Shown in pieces: positions 25,334 to 38,076 of a stretch of 64,000 bases of DNA (position 1 is its first letter; each line of letters begins with the position of its first letter). The DNA is from Amyloporia xantha (lineage: Eukaryota > Basidiomycota > Agaricomycetes > Polyporales > Adustoporiaceae), in NCBI GenBank assembly GCA_036971615.1, contig JAYKKR010000001.1, forward strand, positions 1,922,001 to 1,986,000, given 5' to 3'. The notes under the pieces were generated by a model. That model was not told the origin of the DNA, did not search any database, and worked only from the letters and a program-made list of their open reading frames with translations. Made by a program: the position numbers and the translations under genes.

Positions 25334-27737
25334 ATGATGTTACTGCAGGGCGTGCTTTGGGCTGGGCTGATTTTAAGTGCTGTTAGCTTCCACCTCGAAC
25401 CGGACATTCAGCGTGTACTTTCCACTCCAAACCGTCTTGTTCAAAAGTTTCATGCGGCTTCGGATACAGCAGGAAGCCCGAACAAGGCCACCCGCTTAGA
25501 GGTGACGTCTGACCCCGATGCGAGCCTTTTCTGCGCTCGGGATGGCGATAAATCGACTGCAGGTTACGCGCATTTCACTAATTCGGACGGGATCGAGGAC
25601 AAACACATGTTCTGGTGGTAGGTGTAGCAAATCCGTGAGAAGCACCTCTGTTTTGCTCAAGTTATTATCGACAGGTTGTTTCAATCGCGCAAAGATCCGT
25701 CGAATGCACCTTTAGTCATGGTTCATGGTGGAGGTCCCGGTAGTTCTGGCATGTTTATGCCTTTCAGTGGTGCTGGGTCAATCTATCTGTACCATCAAGC
25801 TTGTTTCTGTGTTGATTATGCCCCCATCCGCCTCTAGGCCGTGTCGCCTCACGGCGGGGGATGATGGAAATGGCAATGCAGTCGCAGCGGATTACTCGTG
25901 GATAGACGAGGTAAATTTATTGGCTATTGATCATGTGAGTCTATAGGAAAATCGGAGAAATGCAATCACTGATCAAAACGATTTCCATGTTGAATAGCCT
26001 GTAGGAGTAGGGTTCTCGTATGGTGAAGCAACGTCCATGAGGAATAGCAGCGAGAGAGCAGCCTGGGATGTGGATGACTTTCTGCAAGCTTTCTGGACGT
26101 CAGTACGTTGTTGTCCTGCTGTTTTCGCTACAACTAACTGCAAGCCGGTTGAGCGATACAGGGAATACCCAGATCTCGCTAAGTATGAGCCGTAATATCC
26201 TTTATCATGAACATATGTTTAATTGTGTGTGTCTGTAGGAATCAATTCATGATCCACTCTGCATCTTATGGAGGAACGTAGTAAGAATTCTCATTTTATG
26301 TCGACTGGTATTCCCTGTCCATATCTAAAATATGCGACCTGTGCTTAGCATCCCCAACATTGTGAATGTCATCTACTCGCGCAATGTCGCAGCAAAGGCC
26401 GATCGATTCACTACGCGCATTTTAAAAATGCCTGACGCTGTGAGTGTTGTCACAGTCTATTAAATGCCTCAGTCATAAGAACATAGTTCTGTCATAGGTC
26501 ATGATAGGTAACGGATGGAGCGATCCCATAGGGAACTATCGGTCCGTGTGTCTCTAGTGTCAACAAAGATGATATTTAGGTTTGCCTATAGATGGTGGAT
26601 GCAAGCCAATTGTCATGATAACCCTATCATCAACAGCACTGGATGTGATGCAGCGATCTCGGTCATCCCTGCATGCCTTGAAGCACTGCAATTCTCCTAC
26701 GAGCAGCCATCGATCGAGCATCGGGCTTCGGCCACGAGTCAATGTGATGAAGCATTAGGGAAGATATACCAGGTTGGAAGCACGGGTCGGAATCCATATC
26801 ACGCAACACAGTCTGTAAGGATTACTCTTAAATTTGCACCTCTTAGGCTCATTCCTAACACGATACTTCGTGTGTTGACTCGCGTTTCCTACAGTGCGCC
26901 ATTTCCGAGGTGTACGACTGTTTCCCTGAGATGTCATGGCTAAATACCGTCATGAGCTTGAATGAAATACGCCATCTGGTAAGTCATCGTCTATGACCTC
27001 CGAGAAATTGTCTATATGTCCCTTTCGCGGTATAACAGGTTGGCGTACCCGATTCTGTTGAATTTGCATACAGTTCCGAAGACGTGTACAGGCGGTTTGT
27101 CGCAAACGGCGATATGTATGTGACACTTGTGATAGGTGCAGACTCATTCTGATTTTAGCGTTGTGGAAACGTCGCATTTGTGTTTGGGTCCTATCAAGGG
27201 CCCAACCTGCCTATCTACTGCTGGCGCCGGTGATTAATTCAGGCCTTCGTGTCATGGGTATGTCAATCACAGGCGATGGTGGAGAATAGCCGTCTGATCC
27301 TCCGACGATTACCATAGTTTACAACGGGAACACAGACGGCGTCTGCAGCTGGAGGAGTAACCTTTCTTGGGTACGTCGTGTTCCCCACTTCGTACACCCG
27401 TGTGCTCACCTGCACGTGTTCTAATTCGAAAAGATGAATCTCCTGAAGACAGACCATCAAGCAGCATTTCGTTCCGCGCCTGAGGTCTCTTGGCCTGGCA
27501 TCGGCTCGATACGTAAAGTTGGCGAGGGCGCCGGATCATTCACATTTCTGAGCATCGATGATGCTGGTCATTGTAGGAGAAGATCCAATCTGCATTCGTT
27601 CAGGATCTGACTGTTTCGACATCACAGTTGTGGAATGGGATCGACAAGATGCGTTCAGGGAAATCCTTGTGAAATGGCTGCGGAACGAGAACTTGGGACT
27701 TGATATGGATACCGATACGAGCCCCATTCTTTCTTAA
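25334..27737 (+). CDS. secreted serine carboxypeptidase, family S10
   Basis: Exopeptidase removing C-terminal residues, probably vacuolar or secreted. Fifteen exons (25334-25617, 25675-25776, 25838-25934, 25998-26098, 26162-26182, 26239-26277, 26349-26439, 26498-26541, 26592-26814, 26895-26978, 27039-27115, 27199-27257, 27318-27370, 27434-27572, 27628-27737) sum to 1524 nt, 507 residues. A signal peptide (MMLLQGVLWAGLILSAVS) leads. S10 marks in order: 'DKHMFWWLFQSRKDP', oxyanion loop 'VHGGGPGSSGMF', 'YSWIDEVNLLAIDHPVGVGF', nucleophile Ser in 'IHSASYGGT', Asp in 'VMVYNGNTDGVCSW', His in 'TFLSIDDAGHF'. The oxyanion loop lacks the usual NGGPGCSS form, and the nucleophile elbow is SASYG rather than GESYG. 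Two places that look like frameshifts (27116-27198 and 27573-27627) resolve as introns that restore 'GDMAQPAYLLLAPVI' and 'GHFVEWDRQDAFREIL'. The intron at 27116 uses an AAG acceptor. Confidence 0.85.
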
Positions 27738-27996
27738 CCGGTAAAGTTTCTCCGTAAAATGAAATCAACTGTGCGGACTGAAATGCATCCTCCTGACAGC
27801 GGCTGTGGATCTACGAGTAGTTAAGATGTCTTAACTCTCTTGTATATGAAGCTGTCAGGTATCATTGCCTAGGCTGATCACTCACTGCAACGTGACACAG
27901 TTCGCATGAATTGCTTAAAGGAGGCTCGAAGGGAGGAAAACATATCAATGCTGTATAGTACATATGCAATAAATGAGTCTAACTGAAGCCAGATCG
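27738..27996. other. short convergent intergenic region
   Basis: Between the 3' ends of the carboxypeptidase and coiled-coil genes. No gene is seen. Confidence 0.6.
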
Positions 27997-30900
27997 TCAT
28001 CGCTGAATTCTCTCAAAGACTGCTGCTGGCCGCGAGGAAACCGATCGATTGGCTGATGCTTGCGCGGGCACGTTCCTGATCTTGCCTAGCCACCCTCTTT
28101 TGGCTGTCTTCGATCCATCCAACTGCGGCGCCGCTCGAGGACTATTGGTAACGTCCGCGATGGCCGATGGAAGGGGTGCTCCGGTGGTAGCTCTTCGTGT
28201 GGGTGAGAGCTGTGCCGGAGTGGGACGCGTAGCATGATTGCGGACCGGAGTAAATCCACTACGTACAGTTTGCAAGGCTCTGCGAGCACGAGGGGTGGTG
28301 TTTACACTGCTAGGCACGCTCTCGATTGTGAACCCTTGAGGCGGCACGCTTTCGCAAACTTCGAAATCGTCAGGAGTTCGTCTTTTTTTACCCTGCGAAG
28401 ACGCCGTTGAGCTAGCTGCTTGGGCAGGTACCTGCGATTGCGAAGGTAAACGACTAGCTTCCGGTGTACGCGCCCTGAACACCGCTTGTTGTGGTCTTGT
28501 TTCTGGTGTTTTAGGCCTCGGCGAAACAGACGGACCAGAGACAACGAGTGGCCGAGAATTGGGGGTAGCGGATGTGTACACCGGCATAGGAGGGATTGAA
28601 GGCGCGGCACGAGCCATAGAATTAGAGGCGGCAGTTGCAACTGAATTCATGGGGGGCGTCCTTGACGTCGGCCTCTCATTGACGACAGGGTGAGTCTGTT
28701 CCACGGGGATGGGCAGCGCGTTTGAGTCATTCAGGGACGCCAACTTGTTTTGCAAGTTATGCACCTTCCTAGTGAGAGTTTCGATTTTGTTAGCAAGCTT
28801 CTTTTTCTCCTTTAACATCCTGTATGGCATATGAGGTTAGCGATTTGTGTACAGTAATCGCCCAGCATCACATACTCAAAAACTCTGTCATCGTTCTCCT
28901 CGATCTCCAGGGTTTTGCTCCTAAGGAGCTCCTCCATTTCCAGAAGTCTCTCTTCTAGTTCCGCTACTTTGTCCTCGAGCTTCGGATTTGCACGCAAAGC
29001 GTTGATATCTCGACGAAGAGCTGCAAGAGTCTGCTCATGTTGTATTTCACGCATAGACAGAGTAGCTTCTGCGGCTTTGCAGGCCTTCTCAGAATCCCCA
29101 AGGTCAATGCGAACCTTGCTCAAGTCTTCCTTCAGAGTGGCAACCTGTAATTCGCTGTGCAAGCAGTAAGTCAGTGCAAGTAGTAAGTTTTGGGTTGGAC
29201 ATGACGCAGTACCTGTCCTTCGTTTGACTTTCTAGGAACCTCTGAAGCGACTTCAAGCGCTGGATCTCAGCTTCCAGGTTGGTAGTCTCGAATTGGAGTC
29301 CCATTTTCTCGTCCTGAAGAGATTTGAGCGTGATACTAGCGTCTTCCAACTGTCCACGCAGGATCGAAAGTTCTTCGACGAGCTTCTCTTGGGTTGCCTC
29401 GGCATGGGCACACTTTTCGTTTGCAACGCGCAACTCCAGTTCGTGTTGCTTCTGGTCGCGTGTGTGAAGGTCCATCTCTCTTTGCAGAGTCGCCTTCAGA
29501 TACTCTACTTCCTCGAGAGAAGACGATAGTTGATGCCCCAGATCTTCTTTGACGTTGGCCGACTCTGACAATAGTTGATGACACCGGCCTTCTAAGTCAG
29601 AGATTGTACTTTGCGCCGCGCTAAGTTCCGTCTCAAAAGAGCACAAACGACCTTGCCAGCTAGTGAGCTCATCAGCATGATCCGATTGTAAGCGTGCACT
29701 CTGCAGTACGGCTTGCTCGTACTGCTGTGTCTTCTCCGTTACCCGAATGTTGACTTCCACAAGCTCGCTCGATACCTGATGGTACTTTGTCTTCAACTCT
29801 TCGTAAGCTTCGGTCGTCTTCGCGAGATCATCTGCTGTGCGACCAAGTGTCTGACGTAGATCTTCCAGTTCGCCTTCATGACGAGATCGAAGAGGAAGCA
29901 AGTTCCTCATTGGTCCGATCACTTACATTCAACTTCTCCGTCGTCTCTGCCAGTTGACTCTCGAGTTCTCGCATCGTAGCAGTCGATGCTTCTTCGGCCT
30001 GCTGATGGGTTTGTACCATCTCGTTGTACATCCGCTCTGCCTGCTGTAGGTCTGTAGTGACTTGCTCTAACGTCTGGCGCAAGTCTGCTATCTCTTGTGC
30101 ATGTATCTCTTGCAGGCGGGACAGCTCGGCGCCCAAGTCTGTAGCAGTGTCTGATCGGTGAGAGTTGTCTTCTCGATGTCTTCGTAGTTCCTCTAGATCA
30201 TGCTGGTGCAGGGACTGCAGTTCGGCATGAGCACAGCGAAGACTATCCAGCTCGTTGTCCAAATTAGCCTTCACTATAGCAAATTGCGCGGTGTCGGCTG
30301 CTCGATTTTCGGCAGATTGCTTGGACAACGTCTCGAGCTCCTGTCGCAAAGCGATGATGTCTGCCCCCCTTTGGTCCAGCTCTTTGCCAAGGGCGGCTAG
30401 ATCAGCTTGGGCCAGGCTTTTCGCTTTCTCGGCCTGCCGGGAGGAAGTTGCGGCGCTTCGTAATTCGATATAGACAGCAGCGAGTGCAACAGTGGCTTGA
30501 AGAGCTTCGTTTTTGGCAGAGTCTCTCTCTTCCAGCAGGGAATCAAGATAACAAGTTCTCTGCTCGAGGATTGCCGCAATGTTGGCGCGTTCTTCGCGCA
30601 GTTGTGTGATTTCCCCAAGAACAGAAGTCTCGTGTGCTTCGGCTTCAGCGAGTCTGGATCTCAGACTGCCATACTGTGCTTCCTGCTCTGCCAGCTGAGC
30701 AGCCAAAACACGCACTTCCTCTGCAAGAGCCTTCTCCCGCTCTTCAGCAGAAGAGATTGCTAGCTTCAGCAAGTCCTTCTCCTCCTCCAACTGCTCCGCC
30801 TTCTCTTCCAGCCCTTCACACCGTTGCAGTGCTTCATTCCGCTCCTCCCTAGTGGTCCTACAGTCTTCCACCATCGCTTCCTTCTCCCCTTGTATAACTT

Positions 30901-33127
30901 CCAGCTCGGTCGTCATCTCCGTTATACGCTCTTCCTGCAGGCGCAAATTAGTCTCGAGACGCTTAATGTCATGTTGGTGGACGCCGATCTGTTCGGTCCG
31001 TCTCAACACCCGCTGCTCCAAGGTCTGAATCTGGTCACGGAAAGCACGGGCTGGTTCCCCAGAGGACATGGCGCAAAGTTGTTGTCCGTACCGAAGGTCT
31101 GCTTCAACAAGCTCTTTGCGGACCGAATCTAGATCCTGCTCGGTATGGTGCACTTGGAGCGCAAGTGCATCGCGCTGCTCCTCGGCTTCTGCGAGCGCAT
31201 GTGACACATTTTCGAGCTGCGCCTCTGTCTGGGCTAGCGAGGCACCAGTCTCTTCGTGTGAAGCCCGCTCTCGGGAAGTTTCCTCGCGCAAGCACTCGAT
31301 AGTGCTTGAAAGATCCGATATTTGAGCTTCAGCCGCCTGGAGGCTTGCTGCGGTCCGATCGAGAGTCATTTGCAATTCTCGCAATCGCATGTCCTTGGCT
31401 TGCATGGCGCCGTGAAGCTCATGTATACAGGCGTCTTTCTCCTTGACATCATCGTGAGCTTGTCGGACACCATAACGGGATGCGGCTAGGTCTTGGAGCA
31501 TATGATCCATATCTTTACAACGCTCTTCCTCGATGTACTGGGCAACTAGTGCGAACACCATTGCAGTGCGTTCGACACGCCTGAGCTTGTCGTCCCAAAG
31601 CATCGGATCGGCACCTGCACTAGGAGAAACCGGGGCATTGTCGGTCTCGATCGGGCTTGAAGGGATTGCTATTGCCGTAGCCAGTTTTGTCTTCAAATCC
31701 TCCACCGCGAACTTGTTCTCTGCACGGAGGAACTCGATATCACGACGAAGCTGATCTCGTTCCCCACGAAGTCGGTCGATCGCGCCCAGAAGGCGCGCTA
31801 CTGTGGCGGCAGTCTCTGGATCTGGGTTCGGAGCGCTGGAAGGAGGAACGGCTTGGAGCTCTACCGCCCGTTTATCTTCAAGTTCTCTGGAGCAGAAGGT
31901 TAAGACAGCAGATGCGTCAGACTTGAGTGGCCATACCTAATCCTGCCGTGCACGACTTCGACTTGCTCTTCCAAATTACGCACGGCGCTGTAAGCTTGGT
32001 CTCGCTCGTTCAAAGCCTCTTCCCTTTCGCTGACAACCTGTAGCAATCTCGCCTCCACGTCGTCTATCTTCTTCTTCTCTGCTTCCAGTAAGCCAAAGGT
32101 CCTTTCAAGCTCCCCCTGGACAAGGGCTAGTTCTTTTCCATGCTTCCCCGCAGACCGTGCCAGCTCATCCTCCAATGCAACTACTCTCCTCTCCTCGTCG
32201 CCTAACCTCTCCAGAAGGTTCTCCTCCCTTGCGGCGGCGTCATCACCGCCCTTCTCCTGCATGGCGTTCAGCTCGTCTTTGTACGTGTCCCGTTCGGCCT
32301 CCACCTCCTGCAACTGCTTGTTCAGCCGCCTCTCTATTGCCACCTTCTCGTTTTCCAACCTCACAAGGTCAGCCTGCGTGCTCGCCAATCGGTTTCTAGC
32401 ATCGCGAAGCTCCATCGCTTGCTTGTTCGACCGTGTGTTAGACTCGGCGACCTCACGCTCAAGAGCAGTCACGCGGAATGTGGAGACAGATGAGGACCTC
32501 GGGCGGCCACGCGCACCTGCATTGCGATTCGTCTGACTGTGTCTGAGCTGTGTCTGCTCTGTAGTCTCTTTAGCTGCTATCTCCATTTGTAGCTCCCGGA
32601 CGCGCTGATGCAGCGATAAATTGTCCCTCTCCAACTTCAACTTGTCGGCGCCGGAAGATTCAGCTCGTGAGGATAGGGTGTCCAAAGTCGAGTATAGTTC
32701 CTGTGTCGTCTGTTCAGAAGCTTTCAAACTCTGCTGGGTAGCGGCCAGAGCGGCTTCAACATTCTGACGTGTAAGCCGTTCATTCTGAAATTCATCGTTG
32801 CGTCTTGTCAGCGCAGCCTCAAGTTCTAAAACACGGTCTGCTTCACGGCGAAGCTGAATAGGTATCATGGTCAATTAGAATAATCGTGCGAATATGTCTT
32901 AAGTCCTACCTTATCAACTATGTCGTTGAATGTGGACCGAAAATCGTTTGCGTCGCTATCTTTCTTTATTAGTTGACTTTGCAGTGTTGCGAGTTGTGCA
33001 TCTACTCTTAGTGGTCAGTGACCTCACCCAAAGGACATATTTGAGACGTACCTTTGTTGCGTAAATTATCCTTGAGCGCATGAACTTCATCCGAGTCGTG
33101 GTGGTCTCCAATGCCCCAAGTAGACAT
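27997..33127 (-). CDS. large coiled-coil protein, 1595 residues
   Basis: Seven exons (33052-33127, 32910-33004, 31937-32853, 29927-31886, 29213-29850, 28876-29154, 27997-28819) sum to 4788 nt, 1595 residues. Residues 25-1320 are almost continuous heptad-rich, Glu/Leu/Ala/Arg-rich coiled coil with short breaks (a basic 'RNAGARGRPRSSS' near 155, and a Pro/Ser break near 400). The last 270 residues form a basic, Pro/Ser/Thr-rich tail with 'KTAKRGWLGKIRNVPAQAS' near the end. Such a layout is usual for spindle-pole, kinetochore or cytoskeletal scaffold proteins, but no diagnostic motif allows a name. The 76-bp intron 29851-29926 joins what otherwise look like two separate long frames. The gene is divergent from the tomosyn-like gene 184 bp away. 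Confidence 0.85.
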
Positions 33128-33311
33128 TGCGTCTGATAAGGGAAGTGCGTAACAGAAGTAATGGCAGAAAGTGAGACGCCCGACCCTCAGTTGAACAAGG
33201 ACGCAAAAGCACGTGACCGTGATTGAGACAATGCACGTGGCACACACGCGTCTCGCGTTGTGGCAAAGAGGGGGGCAAGCCGTTATCAACTTTGCTCCTT
33301 ACTCCGAACCT
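33128..33311. promoter_or_regulatory. 184-bp divergent promoter, coiled-coil and tomosyn genes
   Basis: Start codons of the two genes face outward. CACGTG occurs at 33210 and 33234 and ACGCGT at 33246. If the tomosyn gene starts at the upstream in-frame ATG (33231), these sites would partly lie in its coding sequence; the family's usual N-terminus favours 33312. Confidence 0.5.
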
Positions 33312-36300
33312 ATGTTTTTCAAACATGACAAGGATTATATTGACCTATCTATGGAAGTGTCTGATGCCGCCGACTGGCAAGCCGGAACGCTCAGAACAGT
33401 CTTCCACCATCTCGATATTGTCGCTTTTGGCATTGAATCGGTGTCCGGCCTGCTTGCCGTTGGTATATCAGACTCCTCGCGCTTGGTGAAGACCTATGTT
33501 AAGATTCCTATACACATGCAGGTACTACCAGGGGGCCTGTGATTGTATATGGATCACCTGGAGTCGAATGCATCCTTACGCTCTCTGACCCCCCGGGCGT
33601 CAGGGCCAAATTCCTGCACTTCACATCGTCACCCTTCAAGCTACTGTGTGTTGGTTCGATTACGTGGCCATTTAATCTTGATCACTACCTAAGGTCTTTC
33701 TGTTCTAGATGACCATGATCGGCTCCATATTTTCGACATGTCAGCACCCGGGAGACCCAAGCTACAGAGGGTGGTCAACTTCCCTCGCCCAATAAAGTGA
33801 GATCCCGCGTGATTAGTCTATGAACTCTTCTTTATGACATATCCACACACACACATTTGCACCAATGTACCAGCTGTATGACTGTATCACCCTCTCATGC
33901 ACATGTGAGTTCACGAATCTTTTCTGATACCGTCATGGCTTACCGTATTTTGCTTCACCAGGCTTTCGTTGCCCTTTCCAATGGTGAAATCAAAACTTAT
34001 GACACCCTTTGCCTTCGCATGTCCCCATACACCGTGCCCCCAAATCTTTGGACACTTTACGAACAAAAGGTAGAGGCAGCTGGTATGCCCGCTCTACCTA
34101 CTCCAGGCTCGTACGTCTACACAATAGGGTGCGACGTAGACTTTAGGGCGAACATGCTGATTAGAGCCTATTAGGGATCTGATCATCGACCTTGTGATTC
34201 ATCCCAGAGACTTGAACTTGTTGTTCATCGCATATGGAGGTGGCGTCTCATGACTTTCGCACTTTGCAATCAGCACTCATCACATTCGTCTCAGGGGGCG
34301 TGATTTTATCCGATCTCGTACGTATTGACCATGGGCTCAGGAGAAACGATCTGATGTTTCCGAATACGTCAGAAGCAGCGCAATACGGTTCGTGCTTACC
34401 AGCTAGTTCTGCCTCCAGGAGCACCGGGGGGCTCAGGATATAATGCACCGGTGAGTATTGCTACTTTTTCACAACTCTTTCAAGATTCATTCTGGATATT
34501 TTTAGGATATATTGCTACCACGCCGTCCTGCCGTCACGACACTTGCAGTGCATCCGTCGGGACATGTGCTTGCAGTAGGCTATGCGGACGGAAGCATCGC
34601 CTTCTGGGCGCTGGAGGATGAAGATCGTCCACTCCTAATCCGTACACTAGATGATGACGAGGATGTCGGTATCATGAATGTTGCCAGACTTGAGGCTGCC
34701 CTTCCCTCTGGAGAACCTTCCTCACAGCATCCAGATACAACAACCGAATCACGCGAACCAATCTTCAAGCTCGCATGGAGTGGATTCCCCAACTCTCCTG
34801 ATCCTCGGGGAGGTGATACTATTCTTACGATCCTTGGAGGACTTGCAAGCAACGCACCGCCAGGCGTCACCTCTTTCCTGTTACCTCCTCTCAATCCTCC
34901 AGCACGGCCGTCGCCGCCCGCGTCTTCGAAGGCAAAGGCCTCCGTAGACCCTGCATTACACCATGAGCAACGTGTTGCCATGCAAGCTTCCTTACTTCCT
35001 CTGGATTCGCATACGTATTCTGCGGTTGGCCCTGTGCAAGACTTCTTGCTTTTTCCTCGAGCGAGCCCGCACTTCGGAGGCACGTGGGACCCACAAGCAG
35101 TTCTTCTGCTCTCCAACTCTGATCTGGATACCACCGGAACTACTCGCGTGGTAGAAGCTTATGAATTTCCACCTCCTGCATTTCGCCCATCTGCAGCTAG
35201 TCCCACTTCTCCTGAGACCTCGAGTAACAGATCTGTAGATGGTGATGATCCTGCTGCATCGCTTCGAGCAGAACTCGCCTCAACATTACAATCAATGGCT
35301 CTTTCTGCAGAACCAGTACTACTTGGTCTTCCATCTGCATTCTGGAGTGTTTCTGGCAGTGTTCTGTGTAAGCTCGAACGAGATGCATACGAACAATTGA
35401 TACATGACAGTGAAAGCGGTGTTTCCTTGCCTATTGCGGGTGGCAAAGCGTGGCTGGAAGACACACAAGGCCAGATGAAACTCATGAAGGTCAGTGTCTT
35501 TTCGGCTTTATCCTTTTAAATGACTTAATTCGTGGTATAGTTCCAACCACGTCGCATTCTCATTACCCATGACCCCAACCTCACATTGCGCTTTCAAGAC
35601 CTCAGCGCGCAGCTTCTCGTCAGTTCCCTTGATGCACCCCTTACGGACTGGTTCCCAAAATCGCTTCCAGCGTGTACGATAGAGCTGTCCTCTCTGCTCC
35701 ATGATCCGTCGTTGCACCTGTCGACATCCCCATCTGCTGCCTCGCTTCACACCTCTCCAGGATCTTCACAATCTGTGCAGGGGCCAGTCAATCCCACAGA
35801 GCCCGAGCGACCTCAGATTGATTTCCTGCGCCTTGCGCCTGAGTCATTAGAGTGCGTTGTCGTCTTCAAAGACGGCACCGTTGTCCTACACAAGCTCGAC
35901 GCCGATTCTGAAGGCAGCTTGATACAGCTCCCGGATGATGAGCTTGTCTCTCTCTCACACATCCCCACTCAAAGCGGCTTGCGATACCGGCCAGTCTGTG
36001 CCATCAGATCAGGCCGTGGTCAAGTCACTGCCTGTGCCATATCAGACGTTGGTACGTGAAAATAAGGTTTGAATGAGTCGCTCAGTGGATTGATGACGGC
36101 GGTTGCATGATCAGGCTTTCTGGCAGTTGGCTACTCCTCTGGGGTCCTCCTTGTTCTCGATCTTCGCGGGCCACGGGTCATTCTGCGCCATTCACCGCTG
36201 ATAGGTAAAGAGCACAGACATTCGATCTTGAGCAGAACAGCATCTTCCGAGCAGCATGACCCTTTAACTTCACTGACCTGGACGATCTGTGCGACCGCCT

Positions 36301-37805
36301 CAGGTGCAGCTCTCTCACACCATGATAACTGAACATCACTGATATTCTCTTTCAGACCCCGTGACTCGCATTCGCCTCATCGCTACGTCTGCGTCGGGAC
36401 ACGCTAATACCTTTACTCTCTCGCGGGCCACTTCCGGAGAATGGGCAATCTCTAATGCCCCGTCCCCAGCCGAGGCCTCCGCACGCACAGTTCCAGGCGG
36501 TTCTGTCGTCCTTGACGCCAAGAATGGCACACGGTGTCGCGCAGACCGGAAAGGATTCGCCACAGTGCTGTCAAGCGACAATATGGCTCAAGAAGGAGAG
36601 AAAGGCATCGCGAATGACAAGAAGCGCGGTTGCATATGGGTAAGTGCGGGCGCGAAGGGCGTCAAGTGCGTGGCAGACATAGACGGAGAACGGATCTCGC
36701 GAGCAGAATGGGTAAGTAAGGCCGGCGCAGTATTGAGGGTAGAGATCGTGGAGAAAAACGGTGCGCGTCCCGTTACCCCATATGCCTCGCAGGCCGCGTG
36801 TGTTGTCTGACACAACTGCGATCAGGCGGCTGTGCTCTGGTCGCGTTCACCGAGCGTGCCGAAGCCCTAGTCTACTCCCTCCCGTCCCTCGAGCACCTGC
36901 ACTCCCTCCAGCTGCCCCAGTCCTCTCTCGCGTAAGCACCCTCCCACCCGCAATCCCATTACACATCTCTCTGATAATCCAACTCTAGTCATCTCTCGAC
37001 CGATTCGACCGGCGACTACGTCACCCATGTCATCGATCCCTCCACCGGGCTCGCACGCCAGACGCAATATGCGACACTCTTCGCCGCACGCCGTATGGCG
37101 CCTTACGCGCCTCCTCTCGTCGACCTCGCGGCCGGTCGCGGGGCTGTGCCAGCCCAGCCGGCTCCTGTGTCCCTCGAGCCGCCGTCCGTGATAGGCTCAG
37201 TGCTAGGCTATCTCGGACGCGGCGTGACGAGCGGCGCGGAAATAGACGCATTGCGTGAGTGCATTTACATCTCGGGCCTTGCTATATGCTGCTTGGTCGG
37301 CTCTTACTGACCGTGCGTGTACGCGTGCCCATGTGCAGTGGCGGGTCCAGACAGGCCGGCTCCTCCGCAATCCACCTACGATGTGCAAGGACGACCGCAT
37401 CCTGCATCGCACGCCTCAAAGGCAGATGCGGGTAATAGCTCTGTCAAAGCCGCGTCGGATTCAATGTCGAGTGGCGTGAGCGATCTGTACAACAGGCTAG
37501 GCAGTGCGCTTTCCGAACGAGGGTATGTCTTCGTGTTCAGTCCATTTCCTCGCTGCCTCCCAATGGACACCCGTCCCCCGGTGCTGATTGTCAATCCTCT
37601 ATCTCTAGCCAAATGCTCGGGGACCTCGAAGAATCATTTAATTCCCTTGAGCAGGGAAGCAAAGGCATGCTTGCGCAGGTCTGGTCTTTCCTCTCTATTA
37701 CATTCGAGAAGGTTCTTTACTGATATGTGGCACCTCCGCTATCGCTCTAAACAGGCACAGAAGTTGGCTGCTCAGCAGTCTGCGAAGAAGTGGTTCGGGA
37801 TGTAA
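33312..37805 (+). CDS. tomosyn/Sro7/Lgl family exocytosis regulator
   Basis: WD40-repeat SNARE regulator acting with Sec9-type t-SNAREs and Rab GTPases at sites of polarised secretion. Seventeen exons sum to 3483 nt, 1160 residues: 33312-33462, 33522-33653, 33709-33796, 33874-33904, 33962-34110, 34175-34239, 34295-34317, 34373-34450, 34506-35489, 35541-36051, 36115-36303, 36356-36760, 36826-36931, 36989-37254, 37339-37522, 37609-37678, 37755-37805. The N-terminus 'MFFKHDKDYIDLSMEVSDAA' and 'GLLAVGTTRGPVIVYGSPGV' open the first beta-propeller. 'VRAYQLVLPPGAPGGSGY' and the following 'TTLAVHPSGHVLAVGYADGS' are the Lgl-type core. A second propeller follows. The end is a tomosyn-like R-SNARE segment, 'LYNRLGSALSERGQMLGDLE' to 'KLAAQQSAKKWFGM'. 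Exons of 23 and 31 nt occur. The start was chosen by family match. Confidence 0.9.
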
Positions 37806-38076
37806 GACACGCACATGCCACATGGATATTTCACCCAATATATTGTATCATTGATTCACGCGTGAATCGACTCGAGTGTTTCTTTCAGCCTCACAGAGTT
37901 TTCAGAATGGAACATTTCTTGACATGACCCATATTTCATACAGCGCTTGTCGCTATTATTGGCGAATACATGCATGCACCAACATTTACCGGGGGGACGT
38001 CAATTTGATGGAGATAAGACTTTCTTCGGAGTTCCCTATCTTACACCATCACCCACGACCATCTGCTTCCGGGCGC

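Noticed and set aside
27116..27628. Two frameshifts that would make the S10 carboxypeptidase a pseudogene
   Set aside because: Introns at 27116-27198 and 27573-27627 restore family-conserved text around both positions, and the full exon sum is a multiple of three.
29851..29926. A frameshift splitting the coiled-coil protein into two genes
   Set aside because: A 76-bp intron with a canonical gtaagt donor and cag acceptor joins both parts in phase.
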